This document shows positions 39,741 through 50,064 of a stretch of 64,000 nucleotides of DNA, piece after piece. The notes below the pieces were generated by a model. That model made no database searches, had not been told where the DNA came from, and saw only the letters and a program-made list of their open reading frames with translations. The DNA is taken from the NCBI RefSeq assembly GCF_019799905.1, contig NZ_JABGCI010000014.1, positions 47,857 through 111,856 on the forward strand. Direction: 5' to 3'. Positions within the stretch are counted from its first letter, which is position 1. Each line of letters opens with the position of its first letter. The position numbers were made by a program, and so were the translations under genes. Origin of the DNA: Trujillonella endophytica. GTDB lineage: Bacteria; Actinomycetota; Actinomycetes; Mycobacteriales; Geodermatophilaceae.

Positions 39741-42071
39741 TGACCCCAGCCGGACGGCGACCAGCGCGACGTCGTCCTCGGCGCCGTCGGGGACCAGCCG
39801 GGCGAGGACGCCGTCGCAGACGTCCTCGACCGGCGCCGAACGCAGCTCGCCGACCGCGTCGCGGAGGCGGGCCACGCCGGTGTCGAACAGCTGCTCGCGG
39901 GTCTCCACGAGGCCGTCGGTGTAGAGCACCAGCGTGGAGCCCTCGGGCAGCAGGGCCTCGGCGTCGGTGCGCTCCGTGCCGGGACGGACGCCGAGCAGCA
40001 GGCCGGGGCGGCCGCCGTCGAGCAGCCGCGCCGCGCCCTCCGGGCCGACCACCACCGGCGGCAGGTGGCCGGCGCTGGACCAGCGCACGGACATGCCGCC
40101 GTCCGCCGCGGGCGTCAGCCGCGCCGCCAGCACGGTCGCCATGGCACCCAGGCCCAGCCCCTCGATGGCGGCGTCGAGCCGGCCCAGGACCTGCGCGGGC
40201 CCCGCGGCGCTGTCGTAGGCGATGCCGCGCAGGAGACTCCGCAGCTGGGCCATGTCCGCGGCGGCGTCGATGTCGTGGCCGACGACGTCGCCGATGACGA
40301 GCACCGTGGAGCCGTCGGGCTGGGTGAAGACGTCGTACCAGTCACCGCCGACCTGGGCCTCCCGCGTGGCCGGCACGTAGCGCACGGCCACCTGCAGGTC
40401 AGGACGGCGGGGCGGCTCGGACAGCAGGCTGCGCTGCAGCGTCTCCGCGGCCCGCACGATGCTCCGCTGCCGGGCGTACAGGGCCTCGAGCAGGTGTGTG
40501 CGCAGCTCGGTGGCCTCGGCGATCTCCTGCGGCGTCCAGGGCTCGGACCGGTTGCGGAGGGTCTCCCGCCACCGCTCGAAGGACTTCCGCGGGCTGAGCC
40601 GGACCTCGTCGCCCTCGATCTCGGCTATCGCCTTGTTGTGCGGGTCGCCACCCCAGTCCTTGTGCTGCACCGTCTCGCCGCGGTGCCACAGCAGGTGCTG
40701 CCCCTCCGGCAGGGGGATCACCAGGACGCCGCAGGCCACGTCGACCGGGGCGCCCAGCTCGGGCGCCAGCGAGGACAGCGAGTCGGTGGCGACGACGTCC
40801 TCGCCGCGCTCGGCGGCCCAGCCGACCACGGCGGCGGCCAGGCCGTCGGGCAGCGGCGCGCCGCGGGTGCCGGAGCTGCCCTGCAGGCACACGCTCACCC
40901 CGTCGGCCGGCAGGAGGTCGAGCAGGCTCGGCGACCCGAGCAGGGTGTCGGTGAGGGTGCGGTCCTCGTCGAGGGTCGCGGCGGTCAGCCAGGCCAGCGT
41001 GGAGCGCACCTGCAGCGCCCGGTGGACCTCCTCCTCCGACGCCCGGTCGACCAGGCGCAGCGACAGCGTCGAGCCGAGGAACTCGGCGGCCGCGCGCGTG
41101 GCGAAGGGCGGCGCGTGCGGGCCGGCGTAGTGGTGGCAGGCGATGAGGCCCCACAGCTTGTCGTCGCGCAGCAGCGAGATCGACATCGAGGCCCGCACGC
41201 CCATGTTGCGCAGGTACTCGACGTGGATGGGGGAGACGCTGCGCAGCGTCGAGTACGTGAGGTCCAACGGCTCGCCGGTCGCCGGGTGCGCTGCCGGCTC
41301 GATCCCCGCGGGTTCGTAGTCGACGTCGGAGATCAGCCGGACCCAGTTCTTCTCGTACAGCGCCCGGGCCTGGGCCGGGATGTCCGACGCGGGGTAGTGC
41401 AGGCCCAGGAAGGAGTTGAGCTCCGCCGTCTTGGCCTCGGCGACGACCTCGCCGTTGTAGTCGGCGTCGTAGCGGTAGACCATCACGCGGTCGAAGCCGG
41501 TCAGCGCGCGCACGGCGCGTGCGGTGATGTCGTAGAGCTCCTGGAGCGACGAGGCCCGGTTGAGCTCGCCGACCGTGCCGCGGACGGCCTGGTAGGTGTT
41601 CGGGAACGAGAAGGGGCGCGGCCCGCGCGCCGGCTCGAGCTCGACCACCAGGGCGGTGGCCGGCAGGTCGCCGTCGAGCCCGTCGTCGGCCCCGCGCAGC
41701 AGGGTGCGGTGCAGGATCGCGTCGACCGGCACCGGCCCGCCGTCGACGTCGAGGGTCAGCTCGACCGGGTTGCGGTCGCGGAGGTCGCCGAAGGCGCTGA
41801 CGGAGCGGGCGATCGCCTGGGCGGCGGGCAGGCCGACCACCTCGGCCAGCGTCCGGCCCAGCGCGGCCTCCCAGGGGACGCCGATGAGCTCGGCGAGGTT
41901 GCGCGAGGCCTGCTGCACGACCTGGCCGGGTTCGTCCACGGTCAGCAGCACGCCGCGCGGCTGGATGCTGCCGGGCACGTGGATCGGCTCGCGCTCGCAG
42001 TTGCTCAGGTCGATCGGCGTCCCCGGGGGGAGCAGCTCGACGTCCGCCTCGATGACGGGGTCGCCGCTCAT
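39723..42071 (-). CDS. bphP: Bacteriophytochrome with C-terminal PP2C/SpoIIE phosphatase
   Basis: A 782-residue red/far-red photoreceptor. PAS: the biliverdin-attaching Cys25 in SNCEREPIHVPGSIQPRG. GAF: PASDIPAQARALYEKNW and HVEYLRNMGVRASMSISLL. PHY: LLWHRGETVQHKDW and the tongue motif LSPRKSFERWRE. The output is not a histidine kinase but a SpoIIE/RsbU-like phosphatase with QVGGDWYDVF, IGDVVGHDIDAAADMAQ, LYTDGLVETR and DDVALVAV. Light should therefore control dephosphorylation of an anti-sigma-factor antagonist (inference). It is coupled by ATGA to the heme oxygenase gene. Confidence 0.95.
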   Translation of the reverse strand: MSGDPVIEADVELLPPGTPIDLSNCEREPIHVPGSIQPRGVLLTVDEPGQVVQQASRNLAELIGVPWEAALGRTLAEVVGLPAAQAIARSVSAFGDLRDRNPVELTLDVDGGPVPVDAILHRTLLRGADDGLDGDLPATALVVELEPARGPRPFSFPNTYQAVRGTVGELNRASSLQELYDITARAVRALTGFDRVMVYRYDADYNGEVVAEAKTAELNSFLGLHYPASDIPAQARALYEKNWVRLISDVDYEPAGIEPAAHPATGEPLDLTYSTLRSVSPIHVEYLRNMGVRASMSISLLRDDKLWGLIACHHYAGPHAPPFATRAAAEFLGSTLSLRLVDRASEEEVHRALQVRSTLAWLTAATLDEDRTLTDTLLGSPSLLDLLPADGVSVCLQGSSGTRGAPLPDGLAAAVVGWAAERGEDVVATDSLSSLAPELGAPVDVACGVLVIPLPEGQHLLWHRGETVQHKDWGGDPHNKAIAEIEGDEVRLSPRKSFERWRETLRNRSEPWTPQEIAEATELRTHLLEALYARQRSIVRAAETLQRSLLSEPPRRPDLQVAVRYVPATREAQVGGDWYDVFTQPDGSTVLVIGDVVGHDIDAAADMAQLRSLLRGIAYDSAAGPAQVLGRLDAAIEGLGLGAMATVLAARLTPAADGGMSVRWSSAGHLPPVVVGPEGAARLLDGGRPGLLLGVRPGTERTDAEALLPEGSTLVLYTDGLVETREQLFDTGVARLRDAVGELRSAPVEDVCDGVLARLVPDGAEDDVALVAVRLGSPGRPA

Positions 42072-42682
42072 GCCCCGGCCGCCGCACGGGCCGGCTCGCA
42101 CCAGTCGGCGAGGACGGTGAACGTGGTGCGGGCCGCGCCGACGAGGCGGTCGGCGTCCCCGCCGCCCTCGACGTGCGCCCGGGCGGCCCGCCGGAAGGCG
42201 TGCCACATGGGCCCGGTGTCCTCGCCGTAGGGGCTGAAGGCGCGCAACCGGACGCCGCCGGAGAGGTCCGGCAGCGTGGCGAGGTGCCGGTCGATGAAGG
42301 TGCCGCCGAGGGTGGAGCCCTCGAGGACGTACAGCCGGCCGAGCGCCTCCCCGGTGTCCCGGACCGGAGGCAGCTCCGGCCGGGCGGGGGAGTCGCCGGT
42401 GGAGCCCAGCGTCGCCAGGTCGGCGGCGAACAGGGCCGCGCGTCGGCGCCGGGCCCAGGCCAGGTCGGCGGCGTCGCCGGGCTCCCGCCCGGCCCAGGCG
42501 TCGAGCCCCTCCTCGGCGGCCAGCCAGAACCCGTGCATGAGCTCGAGGACGGCGGCCAGCCGTTCCCGGGTGAGCTCCGGGTCCATGAGGCCGAGGGAGT
42601 CCTCGACCCGCTCGTGCTCGGTGGCCGTGGCCGACCGCAGCACCTTGAGGACGTCGGCGTCGCCCCCGGTGTCTCGAGGCAA
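42068..42682 (-). CDS. bphO: Biliverdin-producing heme oxygenase
   Basis: A 204-residue (from TTG) all-helical heme oxygenase that opens heme to biliverdin, CO and iron, supplying the chromophore to the phytochrome encoded next. The proximal heme His is in ATATEHERVEDSLGLM, and the distal helix is LYVLEGSTLGGTFIDRHL. Start choice: TTG 42682 has GGAGGAGGAGAGG immediately upstream, and the TACGCT -10 (minus, 42720 to 42715) would give a 26-nt leader. ATG 42703 lacks any binding site. Confidence 0.9.
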   Translation of the reverse strand: MPRDTGGDADVLKVLRSATATEHERVEDSLGLMDPELTRERLAAVLELMHGFWLAAEEGLDAWAGREPGDAADLAWARRRRAALFAADLATLGSTGDSPARPELPPVRDTGEALGRLYVLEGSTLGGTFIDRHLATLPDLSGGVRLRAFSPYGEDTGPMWHAFRRAARAHVEGGGDADRLVGAARTTFTVLADWCEPARAAAGA

Positions 42683-42896
42683 CGCCTCTCCTCCTCCAGC
42701 CATCCGCGACCCCGAGCGTAGGTCACCGAGACGCCGTGGGCTCGTCGGTGGGGCGCAACCAGTTGCACATCACCACCGTCACGGCGCGCGCCGCCGCCGT
42801 CCCACCGCTGCGGACTCCGTACGTCCGTCCCTGGTCCGGGGGAGCTCCGCGGACCTAGCGTCGACGGCGTCGCCCCGTCCGTCCCCGGAGGTGCCC

Positions 42897-43829
42897 GTGC
42901 TCAGCTCGAAGGCCGTGCTGCTGGCCGCCTCCCGCCGGCCGGCGCTGCGCCGCGCGCTGGTGGGCGTGCCGGTCACCCGCTCCGTCGTCGACCGGTTCGT
43001 CGCCGGGGAGACGCTGGACGACGCGCTGGCCGCGGTGCGCCGGCTCACCGCCGACGGCATCGCCGTGACGCTCGACCACCTGGGCGAGGCCGTCACCGAC
43101 CCCGCGCTCGCCCGGCGATCCCGCGACGCCTACCTGGCCGCCCTCGAGGGGCTCGCGCCGCTGGGCCTGGGCCCCGCCGCCGAGGTGTCGGTGAAGCTCT
43201 CGGCGTTCGGGCAGGCACTGCCGGGCGGCGAGGAGCTGTCGCTGGAGCTGGTCCGCCCGGTGGTCGAGGCGGCGACCGCGCTGGGCACCACGGTGACGCT
43301 CGACATGGAGGAGTCGGCCACCGTCGACGCCACCCTGCGGGTCCTCGCCGAGCTCCGCCGCGACCACCCCGCCACCGGCGCGGTGCTGCAGGCCGCGCTG
43401 TTCCGCACGGAGGACGACGCCACCGCCCTCGCCGTCCCCGGATCGCGGGTGCGGCTGGTGAAGGGTGCCTACGACGAGCCGCCGTCGGTCGCGCACGTCG
43501 ACAAGGACGACGTCGACGCCGCCTACGCCCGCTGCCTGGGCGTCCTCATGCGCGGCGGCGGGTACCCCATGGTCGGCAGCCACGACCCGCGGATGGTCGC
43601 GCTGGCCCAGCGGCTGGCCGCCGAGTACGGGCGGGCGCCGGACTCCTGGGAGGTCCAGATGCTGTACGGCATCCGCTCCACCGAGCAGGCCCGGCTGGCC
43701 GCCGCCGGCGTGCGGGTGCGCGCCTACGTGCCCTACGGCGTCGACTGGTACGGCTACCTCGTGCGCCGCCTGGCCGAGCGGCCGGCCAACCTCCGCTTCT
43801 TCCTCCGCTCCCTCGTCACCCGCTCCTGA
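42897..43829 (+). CDS. Proline dehydrogenase
   Basis: A 310-residue FAD enzyme with a TIM-barrel core that oxidises proline to pyrroline-5-carboxylate and passes electrons to the quinone pool. It shows VKLSAFGQALPGG, TLDMEES, RLVKGAYDEPPSVAH, QMLYGIRSTEQARL and YVPYGVDWYGYLVRRLAERPAN (the Arg pair binds proline). GTG 42897 has GGAGGT at the right distance; TAGCGT at 42856-42861 is the likely -10. The dehydrogenase for the next step follows 28 nt later. Confidence 0.93.
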   Translation: MLSSKAVLLAASRRPALRRALVGVPVTRSVVDRFVAGETLDDALAAVRRLTADGIAVTLDHLGEAVTDPALARRSRDAYLAALEGLAPLGLGPAAEVSVKLSAFGQALPGGEELSLELVRPVVEAATALGTTVTLDMEESATVDATLRVLAELRRDHPATGAVLQAALFRTEDDATALAVPGSRVRLVKGAYDEPPSVAHVDKDDVDAAYARCLGVLMRGGGYPMVGSHDPRMVALAQRLAAEYGRAPDSWEVQMLYGIRSTEQARLAAAGVRVRAYVPYGVDWYGYLVRRLAERPANLRFFLRSLVTRS

Positions 43830-43857
43830 ACGACCAGCCCCGAGAGAGAAGGCCCCC

Positions 43858-45483
<1,626 letters not shown>

Positions 45484-45489
45484 CCGGCG

Positions 45490-46029
45490 TCACCCGGCCT
45501 CCCTGCCGGCGGGCCACCGCACCAGGCCGTCCGCGCCGAGGACGGCGCCCTCGGCCGGCCGGTGCGGGGCGACGCGGCCGTCCGGCATGAGATGGCCGAC
45601 CGGCAGGCCGCGGGCGAGGACGACGACGTCGGCGACCAGCCGCCGGTGGCAGCGCCACCACACGCTCTCGCTGCACATCACCGCGACGGTGGCGTCCGTC
45701 GCCGCCGCGAGCACCTCGTCGAGGGCGGCGGCGAACTCCGGCGTCCGGGTGTGGGCGGCGTAGGCGGCGAACTGCCCGACGGTCCACCACCCGTCGACCA
45801 CCGGCCCGCCGACCGGCAGCCGGCGCCGTCCGCCGAGGCGCTCCTCCCAGCGGTAGCCGATGCCCAGGCCGGGCAGCCACCCGGTCAGCGCCTCCTGCCG
45901 GACGTCGGGGTTGCTGCGGCTGCCCGGGAAGCGGCGCACGTCGACGACCTGCTCGACCCCCGCGGTGGTGAGGCGGGGGCCCAGGACCTCGCGGGACTCG
46001 GGGCCGTGGCCCACCGTCAGCAGCGGCAC
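45490..46029 (-). CDS. DUF488 family protein
   Basis: A 179-residue protein of the DUF488 family with LLTVGHGPESREVLG, QVVDVRRFPGSRSNPDV, YRWEERLGGRRR and VMCSESVWWRCHRRLVADVV. A conserved Cys-Arg-His cluster hints at nucleic-acid or metal chemistry, but no reaction is established. GTG 46029 follows TAGGCA (minus, 46041 to 46036) by 6 nt. It converges with pruA. Confidence 0.85.
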   Translation of the reverse strand: MPLLTVGHGPESREVLGPRLTTAGVEQVVDVRRFPGSRSNPDVRQEALTGWLPGLGIGYRWEERLGGRRRLPVGGPVVDGWWTVGQFAAYAAHTRTPEFAAALDEVLAAATDATVAVMCSESVWWRCHRRLVADVVVLARGLPVGHLMPDGRVAPHRPAEGAVLGADGLVRWPAGREAG

Positions 46030-46117
46030 GCCGGCTGCCTACCCCGGCGACGGCCACGACGACGCGCGGGTCATGCTGCTCGACGGGCGACGGCGCCCAC
46101 GTGGAGGAGGCAGGACG

Positions 46118-47287
46118 ATGGACGGCGGCACGACGGCGCGGGTGTCGCTGTTGCGGGAGCCGGCGATGCAGGCCCTGCTCGCCGTGACCGTGCTCGGCTT
46201 CGCCAGCTACTGCCTGACGCTGGCGTCGCTGCCCACCTACGCCGTCGTGGGCGGTGCGCGGGAGACCACCGCGGGGGTGGTGACGGCGGTCTTCCTCGTC
46301 GTGACCATCGCCGCCCAGGCCGCGGTGCCCGCGCTGACCGCCCGCTTCGGCACGGGCCCGGTGCTGGCCGTGGGCCTGGTCGCGATGGGTCTGCCCTCGC
46401 CGTTCTACGCGCTGGACGACGGGCTGCTCTGGCTGTCGTGGCTCTCGGCGGTCCGCGGCATCGGCTTCGGGATCATCACCGTGCTCGGGGCCCTGCTGGC
46501 CGCGGCGGTGGCGCCGCCGGAGCGCCGCGGCGAGTCGATCGGCCTGTACGGCCTGGCCATCGCCCTGCCCAACCTGGTCGCCGTCCCGGCCGGGGTGGCG
46601 CTGGTGCTCGCGGGGCACGCGGCGTGGCTGGCGTGGCTGGCGGCCTCGCCGCTGCTGGGCCTGCTCTTCCTGCCCGCCCTGATGCGTGCCTCGGCTCCCG
46701 TGGCGCCCTCCCCCGGAGGTGGGGCGGCCGGCCGGGCGGTCCGCGCGTCGCTGGCGCCGTCGGGCGTGCTGCTCGTCGTCACCCTCGCGGGCGGCGGGGT
46801 GGTGACCTTCCTGCCGATCGAGCGTCCGGACGGCGTCCTGGCGACCGTGGCGCTGCTGCTCCTCGGGGTCACCACCGCCCTGGCGCGGTGGCGGGTGGGC
46901 GTGCTCGCCGACCGGCTGGGCACCCGCGTGCTGCTGCCGGCGGGTCTGGCGGTGGGCGCCGTCGGCATGGCGCTGCTGGGCTTCGGGCTGGACGGGGGCG
47001 ACGGCTGGCTGCTGGCCGCCGCCGCGCTGTTCGGGATCTGCTACGGCTCGGTGCAGAACCTGACGCTGCTCACGGCCTTCGCCCGGGCCGGGGCCGGCGG
47101 GGCGACGGCGGCCAGCGCCATGTGGAACGCCTCGTTCGACGCGGGGACCGCGATGGGCGCGCTGGCGCTGGGCTGGGTGGCCGGCGGGCTCGGCCTGTCG
47201 TGGACCTACGTGCTGGTCGCCGCCCTGCTCGCCGCCTCCCTGCCGCTGGCCGTGGCCGCCGCCCGCCCGGTCACCCCGCCGCCGTAG
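46118..47287 (+). CDS. MFS transporter
   Basis: A 389-residue 12-helix major facilitator. The first helix is LLAVTVLGFASYCLTLASL, and the loop 2-3 region carries a weak A-like motif (LTARFGTGPVLAVG). The second half has RVGVLADRLGTRVLLPAG, a recognisable A-motif copy. PPERRGESIGLYGLA is typical of the drug-efflux branch. Substrate unknown. ATG 46118 is preceded by GGAGGAGG. A hairpin begins at its stop. Confidence 0.88.
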   Translation: MDGGTTARVSLLREPAMQALLAVTVLGFASYCLTLASLPTYAVVGGARETTAGVVTAVFLVVTIAAQAAVPALTARFGTGPVLAVGLVAMGLPSPFYALDDGLLWLSWLSAVRGIGFGIITVLGALLAAAVAPPERRGESIGLYGLAIALPNLVAVPAGVALVLAGHAAWLAWLAASPLLGLLFLPALMRASAPVAPSPGGGAAGRAVRASLAPSGVLLVVTLAGGGVVTFLPIERPDGVLATVALLLLGVTTALARWRVGVLADRLGTRVLLPAGLAVGAVGMALLGFGLDGGDGWLLAAAALFGICYGSVQNLTLLTAFARAGAGGATAASAMWNASFDAGTAMGALALGWVAGGLGLSWTYVLVAALLAASLPLAVAAARPVTPPP

Positions 47288-47345
47288 GCATCGGATCCCA
47301 TACCCGCGTCGGAGTGCTCCGGACGGGGGTGTGGGATCCGATGCC
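47287..47345. terminator. Long bidirectional hairpin
   Basis: A stem of about 24-27 bp with one mismatch, one G-U and a one-base bulge (47287-47314 with 47317-47345) lies between the convergent MFS gene and 47357 gene. Confidence 0.75.
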
Positions 47346-47356
47346 TCGCGCGTCCC

Positions 47357-47713
47357 CTAGCCGGCGAGGCGGTCGGCGGCCTCGCGGAGCCGGCGGAGCA
47401 GCAGGACCTCCTCGGCCGCCCGCCGCAGCCACACCCGGAGCCCGGCCGGGTCGGTGCGGGCGCGGTCCCGCATCACGCCCAGGTGCACCTGCCGGGTGGC
47501 GGCCTGTGCCCGCTGCGCCGGCGGCAGCGCGCGCCCCTCCGTCCGGGCGATGGCGGTGAGACCGGCGCCGAGGAAGGCGAGGTCGCGCACCTCGGTGAGC
47601 TCCTCCAGCAGGGCCTCGGCGGCGCCTCCACCGCCGGCCTCGTCGTCGGCGAGGCGGCGGAGCAGCTCGTCGGCGCGGTCGCGGCCGGCGGTGAGGTCAT
47701 CGGGAGCGGTCAT
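47357..47713 (-). CDS. Small helical hypothetical protein
   Basis: A 118-residue all-helical, charged cytosolic protein (RADELLRRLADDEAGG, EALLEELTEVRDLAFLG, LRRAAEEVLLLRRLREAADRL) with coiled-coil-like heptads at the C-terminus. No family is recognised. ATG follows a weak GAGAGT by 6 nt. It is a single gene between a hairpin and the ABC exporter. Confidence 0.6.
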   Translation of the reverse strand: MTAPDDLTAGRDRADELLRRLADDEAGGGGAAEALLEELTEVRDLAFLGAGLTAIARTEGRALPPAQRAQAATRQVHLGVMRDRARTDPAGLRVWLRRAAEEVLLLRRLREAADRLAG

Positions 47714-47795
47714 CGCTCCACTCTCGCACCGCGTACCCGGCTCCCCTCAGGATCCCGCCGCGAGCTCGCGGGTGGTGGGGGGAGGAGGCCCTGTC

Positions 47796-48608
47796 TCAGG
47801 CGTCCCGGCGGCGGAAGGCCACCGCCGCGACCACCAGCAGCACGGTCACCTCCGCGGCGAAGACCGCGAAGCCGGGCCAGGGCTCCAGCAGGTCCGGGTT
47901 GAACGACACCGGGGTGGCCACCGGGGAGCCGGCGTTCCCGGGCAGCACCTTCGCCACCCACTCGCCCCACGTACCGGGGAGCAGGAACGCCATGTTGCCG
48001 ACGACGAAGACCAGCCCGAGCACCGTGGACAGCGCCGCGGCCGTGTGCCGCACCAGCAGGCCCACCGCCATCGACAGCAGCCCGAGCCCGGCCAGGTAGA
48101 GCCCGCTGCCGAACAGCGCGCGCAGCACGCCGTCGTCGTCCAGGGCCAGCCCGATGCCCTCGGCGGAGAGGAACGCGTTGCCGCCCAGGTAGCCGGCGAA
48201 GGCGGTGACCGTCCCGGCGACCAGCAGCGTGCCGGTGAGGACGATCGCCTTGGCGGCCAGCACCGAACCGCGCCGGGGGACGGCGGCCAGGGTCGCCCGG
48301 ATCATCCCGGTGCCGTACTCGCTGGTCGCCACGAGCGTGCCGAGCACGACGGCGGTGACCTGGGCGATCATCAGCCCCCAGGTGATGAACGAGCCCGGCG
48401 CCTCGTCGATCTCGCTGTCGGCCAGCGCCGCGGCGCTGGTCGCGCACACCAGCACGGTGAGCCCGGCGCCCAGCACGAAGAGCATCCCGACCGACCAGGC
48501 GGTGGAGCGCACCGACCAGAACTTGATCCACTCGGCCCGCAGCACGTTGCCGGGGCCGGGCCGCGGTGCCCGGGTCGGAGTCGGCGGCGTCGCCAGGGCG
48601 GCGGTCAT
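47796..48608 (-). CDS. ABC-2 type transporter permease
   Basis: A 270-residue six-helix permease with the N-terminal LRAEWIKFWSVRSTAWSVGM, a hallmark of actinobacterial ABC-2 exporters, and IRATLAAVPRRGSVLAAKAIV in the middle. It forms the membrane half of an efflux or envelope transporter with the ATPase whose stop it overlaps (ATGA). Substrate unknown; antibiotics, lipids or peptides are usual for this type. Confidence 0.88.
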   Translation of the reverse strand: MTAALATPPTPTRAPRPGPGNVLRAEWIKFWSVRSTAWSVGMLFVLGAGLTVLVCATSAAALADSEIDEAPGSFITWGLMIAQVTAVVLGTLVATSEYGTGMIRATLAAVPRRGSVLAAKAIVLTGTLLVAGTVTAFAGYLGGNAFLSAEGIGLALDDDGVLRALFGSGLYLAGLGLLSMAVGLLVRHTAAALSTVLGLVFVVGNMAFLLPGTWGEWVAKVLPGNAGSPVATPVSFNPDLLEPWPGFAVFAAEVTVLLVVAAVAFRRRDA

Positions 48609-49522
48609 CGCGCGGCCCCCGCGGAGACGGTGCCGTACTCGACGCTGTCGGCGGTGAGGGTCATGAAGGCGTCCTCCAGGGACGAGTGGACGAGCGTCAG
48701 CTCGTGCAGCACGAGGCCGTGCGCGCCGGCGAGGTCGCCGACGCCGGTGGTGTCCAGGCCCTGGACGCGCAGCTCGCCGTCCTCGGCGGCGACGTCGGCG
48801 CCGGAACGGCGCAGCACCGCGGCGAGCTCGCCGGCCTGCGGGCTGCGGACCCGCACGTGCGCTGCTGCGTGCCGGGCGATGAAGTCCGCCGTCGGGCAGT
48901 CGGCGAGCACCCGGCCACGGCCGATGACGACGAGGTGGTCGGCGGTCAGCGCCATCTCCGCCATGAGGTGGCTGGAGACGAACACCGTGCGGCCCTCGGC
49001 GGCCAGTTCCCGGGCGAGGGTGCGGACCCACCGGATGCCCTCGGGGTCCAGCCCGTTGACCGGTTCGTCGAGGACGATGACCGCCGGGTGGCCCAGCAGG
49101 GCCACGGCGATGCCGAGGCGCTGGCCCATGCCGAGGGAGAACCGCCCGACCCGCTGGTCGGCCACGCTCTCCAGGCCGACCAGGCCCAGCACGTCGTCGA
49201 CGCGGGAGGCGGGCAGGCCGTTGCTCGCGGCCAGCCAGCGCAGGTGGTTGCGGGCGGTGCGGCCCGGGTGCACGGCGCGGGCCTCCAGGAGGGCACCGAC
49301 CTCGCGCAGCGGCGCGGGCGAGTCGGTGTAGCGGTGGCCGTTGACGGTGATGCTGCCGCTGGTGGGCCGGTCCAGGCCCAGGAGCATCCGCATCGTCGTG
49401 GACTTGCCGGCGCCGTTGGGGCCGAGGAAGCCGGTGACCCGGCCGGGCTCGACGGTGAAGGAGATGCCGTCGACGGCGGTGCGGGTGCCGTAGGTCTTGG
49501 TGAGGGCGTCGGCGACGATCAC
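48605..49522 (-). CDS. ABC transporter ATP-binding protein (DrrA/CcmA type)
   Basis: A 305-residue ATPase of the ABC-2 exporter. Walker A GFLGPNGAGKST (about 35-46), signature FSLGMGQRLGIA, Walker B VIVLDEPVNGLDPEG, switch His in VFVSSHLMAEM, and a C-terminal accessory domain (LVHSSLEDAFMTLTAD). GTG 49522 gives the standard N-terminus; no clear Shine-Dalgarno. It probably energises export by the permease encoded next. No nearby two-component or resistance gene hints at the substrate. Confidence 0.9.
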   Translation of the reverse strand: MIVADALTKTYGTRTAVDGISFTVEPGRVTGFLGPNGAGKSTTMRMLLGLDRPTSGSITVNGHRYTDSPAPLREVGALLEARAVHPGRTARNHLRWLAASNGLPASRVDDVLGLVGLESVADQRVGRFSLGMGQRLGIAVALLGHPAVIVLDEPVNGLDPEGIRWVRTLARELAAEGRTVFVSSHLMAEMALTADHLVVIGRGRVLADCPTADFIARHAAAHVRVRSPQAGELAAVLRRSGADVAAEDGELRVQGLDTTGVGDLAGAHGLVLHELTLVHSSLEDAFMTLTADSVEYGTVSAGAAR

Positions 49523-49644
49523 GACGCGGACCCGGAGGGGGGAGTGGAGGTCATGGGGTCGAGGCTGTCGGCCGGGAGCCGCCCGGTACATCGGGGAGCG
49601 CCCTGACCCGACCCCCATCCGTCCCTCAGGGGAGTGCTCCCTGG

Positions 49645-49676
49645 GGGGAGCCCGCTCACTCCGTGTCCGGGCTCCC
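49645..49676 (-). terminator. Terminator hairpin at end of the 55368-49656 operon
   Basis: A 10-bp stem GGGGAGCCCG/CGGGCTCCCC (49645-49654 with 49667-49676) has a 12-nt loop containing the stop of the VOC gene. It marks the end of the importer/oxygenase operon. Confidence 0.6.
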
Positions 49677-50060
49677 CGGGTGGTAGGCGATGAGCTGTAC
49701 GGACTGGCCACCGCGGGTGCGCAGGAACGAGCTCTCCGCCAGCGCCGCCGCGATGGGGAACGGCTCCCGCTCGGACGTCAGCCCCCGGCCGACGAGAGTC
49801 GCGTGCGTGGCCGGGAGATCGGCGGGGTCGGAGACGAGGAAGGCGGTGTGCACCCAGGCCCCGGTGGGCGTGGCGACCTCGATCAGCTCGAGCTTGGCCG
49901 GCCCGGCGCGCAGCATCGCGATCCGCTTCCCGGTCGGGCCGTGCAGACCCCAGCGGACGAGCCGCATCCCGAGGCGGAGGTGGTCCTCGACGTCCTCGTC
50001 GATGCGCGTGGTCTCCAGCCCGTGGTGGTCCACGGGCAGCAGCGGGTACGGCGTCCCCAC
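49656..50060 (-). CDS. VOC (glyoxalase/dioxygenase fold) family protein
   Basis: A 134-residue vicinal-oxygen-chelate protein with two beta-alpha-beta-beta-beta modules. Candidate metal ligands are His in PVDHHGLETT, Glu in KLELIEVAT, His in WVHTAFLVSD and the late strand SVQLIAYHPG. It could be a lyase, isomerase or extradiol-type enzyme. As last gene of the operon it may rearrange or cleave the product of the oxygenase or oxidase. GTG 50060 lies 4 nt after the dioxygenase gene stop. Confidence 0.75.
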   Translation of the reverse strand: MGTPYPLLPVDHHGLETTRIDEDVEDHLRLGMRLVRWGLHGPTGKRIAMLRAGPAKLELIEVATPTGAWVHTAFLVSDPADLPATHATLVGRGLTSEREPFPIAAALAESSFLRTRGGQSVQLIAYHPGSPDTE

Positions 50061-50064
50061 CGGG

